Below, in pieces: positions 12,541-23,791 of a stretch of DNA of 64,000 nucleotides. The translations under genes and the position numbers were made by a program. This DNA is from Larus michahellis. Its lineage: Eukaryota > Chordata > Aves > Charadriiformes > Laridae. Position 1 is the first letter of the stretch; each line of letters starts with the position of its first letter. The notes beneath the pieces are model-generated. The model was not told the origin of the DNA. It saw only the letters and a program-made list of their open reading frames with translations, and ran no database searches. The DNA lies in the NCBI RefSeq assembly GCF_964199755.1, contig NC_133899.1, positions 26,453,446 to 26,517,445 on the forward strand. Reading direction: 5' to 3'.

Positions 12541-13619
12541 GAAAAATCTGGTGCTCAGAAAAGAGTGGCATCGTGCTGTGCAGGACAGCCTGGGTGAGCA
12601 GCCATCACCCTCTCAACCAACAATGACTTTGTAGATGTTGATGTGCCAGGAAAAACAAATCTGCTGCCCCTGGGTAACGGCAGCAGCTCAACCATTGAGT
12701 GTTGATTTGCGATGGCGAAGGGTCAACAACTAGAACTGACACCACAACATGCCAAGGTAGATCTACGTTACCTGGAGATACCTTGTCGCATCGAGCCTGT
12801 TAATAAACTCAAATAAACCAAAATTAACTTCTTTCTCCATTGGCAGGAGAGCCAACATCCAGGCTGCTCTGTGTGGTTGATCAATGCTCCCCGTGTTGAA
12901 GCAGAAGCTAAAGACTGAGCTGGAACCTGGGTGCTCAGTGAGATGTCACGGTTTGAATTTATTTAGAATTATTTATAATCTGCTGGGTGTCAGTGTTAGG
13001 GTTTAACACAGAGACACAACAGTCGGAACAGGGAGGGTAACACCACCTTAAAGATTGTTGTGAGGTTTCTGATTTCTGGGGAGCTTTTTGGTAGGTGGGA
13101 GTATACAGCACCAGGATACGACACAATGCTACACAACTGGGTGCCCCTCCACAGTCATCACGAGCAGGCACTAACCATGGGAAACCAGCTCTAATAATAA
13201 GTAATCCTCGTGTTATCCTAATGCTGGACTGTCCACTTCAGCATCACGAAGGAGCTCATAAAGTCATGATAAAGCTCAGCGCCAGGTGACGGTGGAGCTG
13301 AAACACCAATATTCTTTGGTCCCAATGACATACTTTTGTCCTACAGCTACATAGGAGGTATTTACTCTGCTGTTAACCAGGACAGATTCCTTATTAACCC
13401 GTTGGGATCCTTATTTCCCTCCTGGGACCTCTCTGACAGTATGAGCCCTAGAAGTGGCAAAGGAGAGAAGGAAAAAGGGCTGGAAGAAGCAGTCTAAATG
13501 CCAGGTCTTCCAGGAGGGAGGGCTTTAAATTTATTAAGTATCTTATAAAAAATGAAATCTTGAAAAAGTTTGGGTTGCTTTTTTCGTTTGTTTTTGTTTC
13601 CCATTCTTATTGTGTTATT

Positions 13620-13696
13620 GGAATAAAAGGAAGTGAAAGGGAGAAAAGAGGGAAAGAACTCATAGAGAAAAACAAAGAAAAGGGGAAGAAAAATGC
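13620..13696. repeat. Purine-rich low-complexity tract
   Basis: About 75 bases are almost entirely A and G on the plus strand (GAGAAAAGAGGGAAAG and similar), with a few pyrimidines. No period is evident. Confidence 0.6.
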
Positions 13697-14541
13697 CAAA
13701 TAATAGAAAGTGATGTTAATAAAGTATTCCTGAAATGCTTTAAATGAAAATGAGAACGAAACTGTAGTCTTCTTTTTTAACACAGAACGTTTTTAACAAA
13801 GAAAATTGATTTTGCAAATTTCAGTTTACAGGGGGTTTGTTTTTTTCCCCCAGCTCTTCTCATACCCTAGAGGACACAATGCTGTGCCAGTGAGTAACAA
13901 GAGTCAAGAATATTGAATCTCTCACCTCTTGGTACAGAGATGTAATGCAGCTTTTGGACTTACAATAGGGTTCTTTGGTAAAGAAATATAATTTTCATGT
14001 AGTGCAAACACAGTTCTTTTCCCAAACTACCTCAGAATAACCATTTTGCAAGAGAACAGGTGGCTGCGGAAAACAAGGTTGGTGCAGTACAGAATAGCAG
14101 ACATTACACTGGGTAAACCCAGAGCAGTAAAAAGACCCAAAAGCATTATCTGAATTTGGTAATGAAATTTCATATTTCTATACTGCTAAGGCCTTTCTGC
14201 AGATTTAGAGCCTAAATTCAGAATATCCATATGCACACTGATACCCCCAACAAAAGCGTTGTGAAATGCCTGCCGCAAATTTAAAAAAAAAAAACAACAG
14301 AAAGAGCAGAGATCAGATGTGGTAGCTTTTAGATGATGGACAACAGAAAAATGGAGCGTTGCGAGTCCCGTGACTCGAGCAGTGCCGCTCTGGGCACGCG
14401 TGGGGAGCATCTTCCAGCTCAGGTGAGCGAGGAGGGAGCTGACTCCAGGCCAACAACAGCGTTGTACGTGCAAGTGGGACTGCTGGAGGCTGCCAATGTG
14501 AAATCTCTTATTGGTCATGGCCCTTCAGTGATGGAAAAGGG

Positions 14542-14560
14542 AAAAAAAAAAAAAAAAAAA
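14542..14560. repeat. A19 homopolymer followed by GAAAA units
   Basis: Nineteen A are followed by GAAAAGAAAAAG. No processed pseudogene or SINE body was recognised immediately upstream, so it is listed as a simple repeat only. Confidence 0.85.
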
Positions 14561-15058
14561 GAAAAGAAAAAGGCTTTGTTTCCGTCTTTCAAGTGGAACA
14601 CAAAGCACAGCAGAGAAATCTATTTTAGGACTACAAAAAAAACCCCAACCCTCAACAATTTAGGAAGTTGATCAGAAGAAGAAAATAGCTGTAAAAATGC
14701 CACGTGTCAAGTTTCTGTATTACAGCAGTACAATTGTTGAAGATCACAGTGAATACATCCATGAAGGACCAGAGCTGAAATGTTGCTAAGCAGCATCACA
14801 GTCCTAATCCCTGAAGTGGCATTTGAAACCAGGATCGCCTCTGTAAATTGCAGGAGAGCTTTCTTCCCGTCCCACTTCGCCGGCTCATTTTCATTCAAGG
14901 TGGTGGAGGCCGCAAACTTTACGACTTCCTCCTAAACTGAGCTTTTGAGCTGTGTTCCCCAGACTATTCCAAGGTGCTAAACCATCAGCAGAGGTGAGCT
15001 GTTGGGCTGGATGGTGACTAATGACTGACTGGTGACCTACTCACAGACAGAGCATCCT

Positions 15059-15080
15059 CCGGCTGGTTTATCCCAGCCGG
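15059..15080. repeat. GC-rich perfect inverted repeat
   Basis: CCGGCTGG (15059-15066) and CCAGCCGG (15073-15080) are perfect reverse complements separated by a six-base spacer TTTATC. The structure could form a stable small hairpin, but no role is indicated. Confidence 0.8.
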
Positions 15081-17319
15081 TACTCATTAAAGAGACAACT
15101 CAGGCAACAAGAAGTAGAAAAAAGACATATACTTTACAAGATTTTGCGCAAGTTATTTTAATTTGGAACTGAATTTGCATGAGAAGGGTACGAACACCTG
15201 AGTGATTTTAATATGCAGATCCTTTGGGGAGTCTGGCAGAACAGCTTTCAGGCAGAGCTGGAAATTCATGTTTGAATACACTTGGAAGCTAATGCAAAAA
15301 ATACATGTTGGACACATTACACTGGTGGCTCTCAAGCGCCTTCACTCGTAGTCCCAATTCTGTCATAACTCCCCTCTTGTTACCATCTCCAGTCTCATGA
15401 CACTGAGCCCCTGCAATAACACTGGAAACCCCTGCAATAATATTTTTCGGTTTTCTTTGGCTCCTTTGTTTTTCCTTTTCTGCACATTCCTTGTAAAACT
15501 TATCTTGGGAAGTCAGTAACCCTGCAAAGGCTGTGGCTTTCTACTGGAAGCTGCAGCCAAGTACCTTGGTAAAGGCCGTCCAGATAACAGCTGCCATCAC
15601 ACCATACACCTATTGCCACACATCACCTCCCCAGGCAGATCCGCACACATGCAGCTACTTTAGCCTCATGTTTAAATCCTCTAGCACAACAGCCTGTACA
15701 GCATGCAGACTTCACACACTAACCGAGCATGTTGGGGGGGGATGTTCCTCATCGCTCCTCTCCACTGGAGCGTCAGGCCACGTTGTCCTGTGCTATGTGG
15801 GTGTCCCCAGGCTGTGCTGGCTGTATCCCTTCTACAGCAGGGGCCATACCAGAGCAGGGGCCATCCTGTACGTGTCCTCCTTTCCCTGTTGGTTGTATAG
15901 GAGACAACGTGCAGGGCTAGAGGGATTCTGCCCCTCTACTCAGAGAGACCCCACCCGGAGCACTGCATCCGACTCGGGGTGAAGTGGTCTCACAAATTCA
16001 TAGCACAGCATTAAGCGCCTAAAATACCTGGGGCTAGGAGGAAAGGCATCTGAAAGTATCTAACAGGGACCATAAATAAGCTAGTGAATGTGTCCCAGTG
16101 ATCCCAAGCCTGAGAAGTCCTCCTGCAACTGGTGTTTGGGCGACCAAGGAACCTGGAGAGGATCCAGCCTTGCCAGCCTGCGACGCTCTGCTGGCATTTG
16201 GTAGGTCTCTGGTCCTGACAGGATGATACGGCTCCCCCAAAACACAGTCTAAGTTTCTTCTGAGCTCCAGCTTTCCCACCTGAGTTGATTTGTATGCTGT
16301 CCTTCGTCACATCTCTCTGCAATAAAACATTAATCTACTGAGAGGAGAAAGAGATGCAGCAGCTCCAGTGGATAACTATTATATTCAGGGCATGGATTTT
16401 TCTGGGGTTCCTAGAGGGAAATGAAATGCCTTATGACAAGCATCTTACGGAAGACACTAGAAAACTGGCTGAGACGACCAGCAACCTGAGGGATTTCTGC
16501 AAGGGCAACTGGGAGGTGGTGAAGTATCCTTTCACCTGGCAACAAGAACCTCGATGTTCCTCTTGAATATTGTGCTGCGGTGAAAGAAGGAAGGGAATTA
16601 GAGTATTTCAAACTGTAAGAAGAGCAGACTGAAAAGATTAACTAGGAGTCTATAGTCAGCCTTACTGATAGGGCTTGCTTTCAGTTAATGCAGCTGTATT
16701 TACCTTATAGATCTCAAGCAAGGCCATGGAAGAGCACTCTCAGGAGATCTGATGGGTGTTTCTGGCCCACGCAGCGCTGGCTCAATGACAGATCATCCTG
16801 AAATCATAATAACTGGGATCCTTCAGCCTTCATAGAACTGCACAGAAACAGCTTATCAAAATTTAATTCACTGAATATCATGGCCTTACTGTTGCAGTTG
16901 AACTCTCACCCCCGCCATGACACATCCTCAAGCTCTTCTAGGCAAAGCACACTATAAAAGAACAATAGTTCATGTGCTTGTTTTATTTCTTTATGGATAT
17001 ACTGTCCCTATGCTCTAGGTGCTGTGAGGGGAACACACAGACAAGAAAATTCATGTTCAAACGTAACCAATATGCAGCAGTGAAACTCAGCCTAATCCAG
17101 TACTAGCACACCAGGAAACAGAATAATTCAATTCGCCTTTCCTTTCTGTTATACCCCAATTCATATATATGGGACCAGAGGCGATTTCAAGATGAGCACA
17201 GACAGTACAAAGAAATCATTCAGATATCGGAATTTTTTTTCCTCTTTTTCCAGAGAAATGCATCCCGACAGCTATGAAGGGATGAGCAGAATGTATCAAT
17301 ATTCAGCAGGCTGAAGGAA

Positions 17320-17470
17320 CGCTGACGAGACACACGGACAGTCCTGCAAGCTCCCGGCCTCCCGCAGGGACCGCAGGTCCTGGGCGCAGGCTGGGGCCCC
17401 TCGGCACTGCAGCCGACAGCCCATCGTCTGCAACGAGGTCGTCGCGGAAAAAAGGTTGTTCTTTGTGACC
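17320..17470. other. CpG-dense islet
   Basis: About 13 CpG are visible within roughly 140 bases, ending in GAGGTCGTCGCGGAAAA. Another smaller CpG group lies at 17751-17830. There is no recognisable promoter element or exon. It could be a small hypomethylated element or simply GC-rich DNA. Confidence 0.4.
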
Positions 17471-19875
17471 TTGAAGAAAATTAAAGCACAGCTCCGGAGG
17501 GCGCGTAATTGAGGAGTCATGCCACAGGCACAGCTTGAGCTCTAAAGCTCTCCCCCATGGAAACCCCCCTGCCCCACCACGGTGACCCCAGCAGATGTGG
17601 CAGGATGCAGCAGGAATGGGTGAAATGTGCTCCTCACCTGTGCAGGGAACCAGATGAATGCCTAGCGGTGCCTATCAACTGCTTTCTACATAAAAAAGAA
17701 ACAGTCCCGCCCTAAAGATCCCCCATGCTGGTGTCTTGTCTGCAGGTGAGCGACAGCAGATGCTGGGGACGCCTGCGCAGGAGGGGTCCCCTCCGCCCCA
17801 CGACATCCTCCTCGCCGCCAGCAAGAAGTGGTTTAAGCAGTTTCCAAATCAGCATTTTTAATGCGGTCTGAAGGACCTACCTCCCGTGAATACAGCTAAT
17901 CCGTTCTGAAAAACATTTCTATTTTGGGAAACTCACTTTGACAGTAAAGTCGTAATTAAATTATTTATTGCACATTCCCCTGCTTTCAGGAGCCTGAGTT
18001 TAGCTGAACTCAGCATTTCGAAGGAGAGTCACCAGATGACTTCAGCTTGGGAGCAAAAGTGCTTTTCTTTGTATTTGGGACTTTTTTTTGTTCTGTTTGC
18101 CTTTTACCATGTCAGAGCTGTGGTAGTTTTCTGCGCACATCTGTGAGCCCCTGGGCTTGGGGCAAGATTTACCTGGTAAAAGGTTTTTTTTGCTCCCGAG
18201 TGCTCTTTCCTCATTCTTGGACATGTTGCCATAAAGAAAAAGGCATTGTGAGGATGCAGTGGCACATTTATTTGATATATGTGATTTTTGCAGCGTACAG
18301 ATCCCTCTGGGGAGACGGGAAAGTGGTTCAGGCAGTCACTAATATTTTGGCATGAGGTACCAAACTGCACTCGCTCAGCCCCCAGGGTGCCAAAATGAGG
18401 TAGCAAACCGTTGATCCCCAACCCAGAGGTCCTCCTGGCCAGTGAACTGGAATAAAGAGATTATCCTTTTCCACTGCTGGGGCTCTGGGATCAGCTTTAG
18501 AGGGAGCAAGCTGGGCAAGAAGTGCTGCCCTGGCCTCCTGGATGATGGCCAAGCCACTGAAAGGCGTCTTTGCATCGCTACCGCCTCCAGCGGGACACCA
18601 AAAAACGAGCCAGGATGCAACCAGAAATAACCTCAGCGAAGAGAGAGCCCTCTTTTCCACCAGCAGAAACGCGTTTCAGCCGAGCACTCAGCTTGAAATC
18701 CACACAAGCCTGCAATCTAAGTGCTTGTCCGTCAGTCTTCCGCCATGGATTTAATTCGTATCTTTTAAAGGAACTGTGCTTAAGGAATGGAGATGAAATG
18801 GCACTAACAGCACAACATTTTCTGGCGCTGTCTGCTGCTTTTCATTACCAAAAATCTAGGTCAAGATTATTTTAAAAGTAGCTTTCCAAGTGAGAAGTAT
18901 CAGTCAGACATAGAACATTTGCCTGAAAATAGCTAATATAAAATAGGTACAAAACTGCCAGATAAGCACAGGGTGCAAAAACATTGTTCCTGCTCCCAGT
19001 AACGTCTCAGCGGCTTCCTCGCACATAAAAACTAGCTGTAATCACACATTTTACTTTACTTCTCTCTATCACACTGATGGCCAATTTATCCACAGCAGCA
19101 TATTTACAGGCCTGTTTACCGAATTGAAATTCTTCTCCAGAGCGGATGCTACATTGCCTCGGAGCGCGATAGGATTTAATTGAAGCAGCATGAGAGAGCT
19201 GATGAATGGGATGCTTGCAACGAGGGGACTGGAGCTGGGGCAGAATTTCAATGGAGGAATTAAAAAAACTGCGTTAGCCATTCTTAGCAGGTAGCAGAGA
19301 TGATTCAGGATCATCTTCCAAGTGTGTAGAGCCAAAGCTATTTACTTCAAACTATTGACAGACACCCTATTTCCAATCACGTACAAAAGTTTTCGCAGTT
19401 TAATTTGGTGTTGGATGGTGATATACACGGGCACATGCAGATGATGCGTAAGACATTCAAGATACTGACAGAGAATACCAAGAGCTTGTGTAAATTGTGA
19501 AAGGTGGGCAACACAAAGACTTTTTGGTTTTGTTTTCTGTCTTATGTATTCCAGACATGCCAATGTCTGTACTGCAGTTCCTAGCTCCACCCTGTAAATG
19601 CCATAAACCATCTGTGCCCATCTTTGGGACCAAAGCGGCACAGGGGTATGGTCCATTCAGATACCCTTTATGGCGGTGCACTGGGGAAAAAGGAGTACTC
19701 TGACGTTGCCCGTTCCTTTGCAGAGTTTTTCTCTTAGGGCCCACTGCTTCATCAGGTACCAGGTTTCAGAGCAACCCAGGGGGAGTCTGTAAACATCCCC
19801 ACCCAGTGTGGTTTCTATCAGGACCACAGAGGTACTCTGTTTTGAGACAAAGCTATTAGGCCCTTCCCTGTGGTG

Positions 19876-20001
19876 ATGGACATCATCTTTGTCTCTAAAT
19901 TGGAGACATGGATTTGACAAACGGACCGCTCAGAATTAGCTGGATGGCCACACTCAAGGAGTTGTGGTCAACGGCTCAATGTCCAAGTGGCAACCAGTGA
20001 T
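19876..20001 (+). mobile_element. Older CR1 fragment, upstream half (host of nested insertion)
   Basis: On the plus strand this matches the CR1 RT region: CTCTAAATTGGAGACATGG near 19892 and GTGGTCAACGGCTCAATGTC near 19965, encoding the segment just before the Ser-Gly-x-Pro-Gln-Gly motif. The frame carries a stop TAG at 19937-19939 where CR1 relatives have tryptophan. The fragment stops at the 3' tip of the minus-strand CR1 and resumes at 20901: joined across the insertion, the reading runs Trp-Gln-Pro-Val directly into Met-Ser-Gly-Ile-Pro-Gln-Gly. The upstream boundary near 19876 is approximate. Confidence 0.85.
19996..20001. repeat. Target-site duplication, left copy (AGTGAT)
   Basis: AGTGAT at 19996-20001 is repeated at 20901-20906, exactly bracketing the minus-strand CR1. 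Removing the insert and one copy restores a continuous CR1 sequence (CCAGTGATGAGTGGCATTCC), which shows this is a true duplication of the insertion target. Confidence 0.9.
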
Positions 20002-20900
20002 CATAGAATCATAGAATCATTTAGGTTGGAAAAGACCCTTGGGATCACTGAGTCCAACCATCAACTCCACTCTACAAAGTTCTCCCTTACACCATATCCC
20101 TTAACACCACATCTAAACGAGTCTTAACCACATTCAGGGATGGTGACTCCACCACCTCCCTGGGCAGCCTATTCCAGTGTCTAACCGCTCTTTCTGTGAA
20201 GAATTTTTTCCTAATGTCCAGCCTAAACCTACCCTGCTGCAGCTTGAACCCCTTCCCTCTTGTTCTATCACTAATTACTTGTGAGAACAGACCAGCACCA
20301 GCCTCTCTACAATATCCTTTCAAGTAGCTGTAGAGAGCGATGAGGTCACCCCTCAGCCTCCTCTTCCTCAAACTAAACAGTCCCAGCTCCTTCAATTGCT
20401 CCTCATGAGATTTATTCTCCAGGCCCTTCACCAGCTTCGTTGCCCTCCTCTGAACTCGCTCCAGCACCTCGATAACTCTCTCGTATTGAGGTGCCCAGAA
20501 CTGGACACAATACTCAAGGTGTGGCCTCACCAGTGCTGAGTACGGGGGGACAATCACCTCCCTACGTCTGCTGGTCACACTATCACTAATACAAGCCAGG
20601 ATGCCATTGGCTTTCTTGGCCACCTGGCCACACTGCTGGCTCATGTTCAGCCGCTTGTCCATTAGAACCCCCAGGTCCTTTTCTGCCAGGCAGCTCTTCA
20701 GCCACACTTCCCCAAGCCTGTAGCGATGTATGGGGTTGTTGTGGCCCAAGTGCAGGAGCCAGCACTTGGCCTTGTTGAAGCACATTCCATTAGCATTGGC
20801 CCATCGATCCAATCTATCCAAGTCTCTCTGTAGAGCCTCCCTATCCTCATGTAGATCAACACTCCCGCTTAGCTTCGTGTCATCTGCAAACTTGCTGATG
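20002..20900 (-). mobile_element. CR1 LINE, 5'-truncated, nested insertion
   Basis: This is about 900 bp of CR1 on the minus strand. The 3' tip on the plus strand reads CATAGAATCATAGAATCATT, the reverse complement of the ATTCTATGAT repeats that end avian CR1. Upstream on the minus strand is the C-terminal RT part of ORF2. The copy begins just before the RT catalytic Phe-Ala-Asp-Asp box, so it is strongly 5'-truncated. It interrupts an older plus-strand CR1 with a 6-bp target duplication (AGTGAT). Its sequence differs clearly from the 11.3/25/28.6-kb subfamily (tip reads TTTAGGTTGGAAAAGACC rather than GTTTGGGTTGGAAGGGACC). The intact frame and clean duplication suggest it is younger than its host. 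Confidence 0.97.
20087..20899 (-). pseudogene. CR1 ORF2 C-terminal reverse-transcriptase fragment
   Basis: An uninterrupted minus-strand frame of about 270 codons encodes the end of the CR1 RT polyprotein. In order it shows [10 protein letters not shown], whose Phe-Ala-Asp-Asp box (codons at 20890-20879) is the RT active-site motif, then [89 protein letters not shown] and [20 protein letters not shown] before the stop at 20087. CR1 ORF2 normally also has an N-terminal endonuclease and the first RT blocks; both are missing here, and the upstream end is the insertion breakpoint, so no functional enzyme can be made. There is no CR1 promoter. An annotation pipeline could wrongly call this a gene from an internal TTG or ATG. 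Confidence 0.93.
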
Positions 20901-21143
20901 AGTGATGAGTGGCATTCCTCAGGGGTCGGTACTGGAACCAGTGCTGTTTAACATCTTTGTCAGCGACATGGAAAGTGGGAGTGAGTGTATCCCCAGTGAG
21001 TTTGCCAACAACAAGAAGCTGTGTGGAGTGGTCGACATGTTGGAGGGAAGGGATGCCATCCAGAGGGACCTGGACAGGCTGCAGAGGTAGGCCTGTGAGA
21101 ACCTCATGAAGTTCAACAAGGCCAAGCGCAAGCTCCAGTTGTT
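20901..21143 (+). mobile_element. Older CR1 fragment, downstream half (host of nested insertion)
   Basis: The plus-strand CR1 resumes after the nested insert. It encodes Ser-Gly-Ile-Pro-Gln-Gly-Ser-Val-Leu, then [20 protein letters not shown], followed by Phe-Ala-Asn-Asn (about 21000-21011) where an active RT has Phe-Ala-Asp-Asp, then LEGRDAIQRDLDRLQR and a stop TAG at 21088-21090 replacing a conserved tryptophan, then FNKAK. The match fades after about 21143, so the 3' part and the terminal repeats are absent. The lost catalytic aspartates and two stop codons mark it as long dead. The right-hand AGTGAT duplication copy is its first six bases. Confidence 0.9.
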
Positions 21144-22374
21144 CTTGACAGCTTCTAGATAACCATCCAGGCCAAACTGAAAGGGGTTTGCTCTCCTAAA
21201 CTAAGGACCAGATAAGGACCACATCAGCTTTGCTGAAGCACTTCCTCCTTGGAGCCCTTCCACACCAGGCACAGGGGATTGCTAGTATGAACATTCACTT
21301 CCATCATGTCTTTCCCGCCAGAAGTTGAGATTGATTCTTGATGAGTCCAAATTTTTCCTTCACTCTCATTACTGAAGCAATTATCATCAATATAAAAGAG
21401 TTTTCTTACTTATTCCTAGTCTGGAAACATCTATTAAAATATAAATTAAAAACTACTTGAAGTGTAGAGTCAAGAACAGTTAAAGATATAAATGGATTGA
21501 AAGATGGAAAGTAACAGTTAAGGAATCTGAATGTCTCAACTCTGTCTACACATTAATAACATTCATAGCAACTGAGGCATTTCACTTTTTCTGTGAATAA
21601 AAACTTGCTGGTTTTTTTTTTAAGATCTATTTTAAAATATCTGTGTATTATTCTGTCTGTCTTATCTGAAAAGGCTGTTCAGGGTACACTCATTCTCATC
21701 AGATGAATGGCAGACCTACATTATGTGACCATTCTGACTTACAGTATTTATTATTTTCCATTGTGTATTTTTCTATCTAAAACATTTACATGGACATTTA
21801 GTACAATTATTTATTCTGGAGTATGTAGTAGAGAAAAAGCTGATCTATTTATCTAAATGTTATTATGTGCGGTAGAAAAAATCATTTTCCCAGCTGAAGC
21901 CTGGTTTCATAAAAGAAAATCGGTCATTTTATTTATTTAATTTTTCTTCTCAGCAGTTACCAGAAATTCAAAATGACAAAACAATTTATAGTACAATAGA
22001 CCCATTACTATGCGTCTGTAATAACTTGTGGCAGTGGGTAGTTTATGGAAATCTATGCTTTGGAGGTGTTTTTTGTAATGGCAGAACATCAGAAATTATT
22101 CTGAATGTTGCCCACAATGTTGTCTTCAAATATACTGAAAGTATCTGTGGATTGAATCAGAGTTCTCCCAGAAGAGCCAGAAAATGCTAATTAAAATTCA
22201 ATAGTTTTTTCATTACCTTCACAAATGCAAATAATGTACTCTAAACACTTGCAAATAAGCGTTATTGATCCTTCTGAGTCAAAGCAGCTTCAGTGCTAAT
22301 AGGACTCCTTGGTCGCCTTCCTCCAGCGCAGAGATTAATTGTACTCACTTAGATCCTGGTAGCCCTAAGCTGTC

Positions 22375-22560
22375 CAAGTCCGGTGAGCGTCCATGCCTCG
22401 GAAAGCTTGCCCGTCTGAGGATGTGATTTTGCACAAAGTTAAGGCAGGAAATATTTCCTGTCTTTGAATGCACTGACTTAGGAAAGGGCTGCACTCCCCC
22501 GCGAACGCAGCTGAACGGGCAACTAGGCAGCACCGGGCAGGAGCTGCGCGCCTCAAGAAA
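22375..22560. other. CpG-dense islet
   Basis: About a dozen CpG are visible in 185 bases (CCCGCGAACGCAGC and GCTGCGCGCCTC among them), in otherwise AT-rich surroundings. No start site, exon or known element is visible. It may be a small regulatory element or a chance GC patch. Confidence 0.35.
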
Positions 22561-23527
22561 ATCTGGAAATTAAAAACTGTTTGGTTTTGAACAGAGGACA
22601 GACAAAGCCATTGAAGAGAAACTCGTAAGTGCGTTTGGACCAGCCTGAAAATTACATTTCAATAAACTGAAATATTTTAGTTAATTTTTTTTCCCCTCTG
22701 TTTAACTACATATTGGAGCGGTCATTTTGAAACAGAAGATATAAAGTCAAAACCACTTCATTCTTGTGATTTAGCTTGTTTGTCTTTCAACAGCAAAAAT
22801 AATAAAAATCAGCATATCTCCGTCAATTACTTTGATTTCTATTTACGTGATTCCATGGACCAAGTCAGGATGCAAGGATGGATGGACACGGCTGTGGGAC
22901 CGGACCCACACACACAGTGCTGACTCGGGGAGCAACAGTGGTGGTAAATGACAAGGTCTGCTGGGCCAGGGAGGGCAGAGACACGAAAGGCTGTATAAAA
23001 GGAGTTACAAGGTGCTTGCTTAGAGGTTGTTTTTCAGTCTGTAACCATCTGGAAGAGGATGTCACCACCTGGGCAGGGCAGGGCTAACAGCAGGACTCAA
23101 CAAAGACAGACCTTCCCAGTACTTTCCACAGGATTAGCTTTGTTGCAGTGGAAAAAAAAAAAAAAAATGTATTTCTGCTTGTGTTAGTGCAAAGTTGGGG
23201 AAGTCAGAACTGACTGCAGAAAACTGCTGCTCATTGAAGCGGAGCTGTTAAGGGGAGTCGGAGTGCTGCATACACCTTGCCGCAGCTGCAGATGAACCTC
23301 CGTACGGCAGCAAAGGCATTTATCTGTCCCAATGGCATTTTTTTCAAACGTGCAAAAGAAATCCTGAAACCTGGGAAGCTACAAGAGGTTGGGGGAAGAT
23401 CAAAACGAGTCTTTTCTTGTTGCAGGAAAAGTCTCAGTAAGTCTGTGGGGGGAAAAAAAATCACAAAAGTAAAGAAAATAGAGCTTTGAAATATTTGACA
23501 ATTTAGATACAGTATATAAAAAGGTCT

Positions 23528-23566
23528 AAATCATGGAAAACACTTATAAATCATGGAAACATTTAT
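23528..23566. repeat. 20-bp imperfect tandem duplication
   Basis: AAATCATGGAAAACACTTAT (23528-23547) is followed directly by AAATCATGGAAACATTTAT (23548-23566). The two copies differ by one missing A and one C-to-T change. Confidence 0.85.
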
Positions 23567-23570
23567 AAAA

Positions 23571-23592
23571 AAAGGCCTTTTTATAGGCCTTT
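23571..23592. repeat. Perfect inverted repeat AAAGGCCT/AGGCCTTT
   Basis: AAAGGCCT (23571-23578) and AGGCCTTT (23585-23592) are reverse complements separated by TTTTAT. It abuts the 20-bp tandem duplication. The stem is too short for a microRNA precursor. Confidence 0.8.
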
Positions 23593-23772
23593 ACATATGC
23601 TGCTGCCTTGAATTAGCTTGCTTTAAGTGGCTGTAGAGTTTCAGATTCCTCGTGGACCTCTGAGGTATTTAACAGTATCACGCCGTACGGGAGATGGTAG
23701 TTAAGTCTGAAACATAATGTTTCTCCTCTGGTTCACAATCCAGCTGACGCTTTAGGCTTCCATAAAAACTTC

Positions 23773-23791
23773 TTTTTTTTTTTTTTTTTTT
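23773..23791. repeat. T19 homopolymer
   Basis: Nineteen T on the plus strand. No transposon body is recognised next to it. Confidence 0.85.

Larger units (their letters stand above)
11740..19875. other. Gene-free unique sequence
   Basis: No exon, RNA gene or confident transposon was found. An AT-rich part at 12230-12540 looks like possible conserved non-coding DNA. A purine-rich tract lies at 13620-13696, an A19 run at 14542-14560, a GC hairpin at 15059-15080, and a CpG cluster at 17320-17470. Open frames at 15533-15982 are present in all three plus frames at once, which argues against coding. A short frame at 16354-16566 has a G/C-biased third codon position over about 25 codons but no recognisable homology. 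Confidence 0.55.

Noticed and set aside
12930-13330. Possible solo LTR
   Set aside because: No paired TG...CA ends, no target duplication and no match to avian LTR sequences that I recognise.
15834-15867. AGCAGGGGCCAT twice in 34 bases, considered as paired CTCF sites
   Set aside because: The core deviates from the CTCF consensus at key positions, and the repeat is short.
15533-15982. 149-codon open frame
   Set aside because: All three plus frames are open in the same 200-base stretch, which indicates composition rather than coding.
20002-21143. Twin-priming 5' inversion of a single CR1 as an explanation for the head-to-head arrangement
   Set aside because: The plus-strand CR1 is present on both sides of the insert and is continuous when the insert is removed, and the overlapping RT segments differ strongly in sequence, so a nested insertion explains it better.
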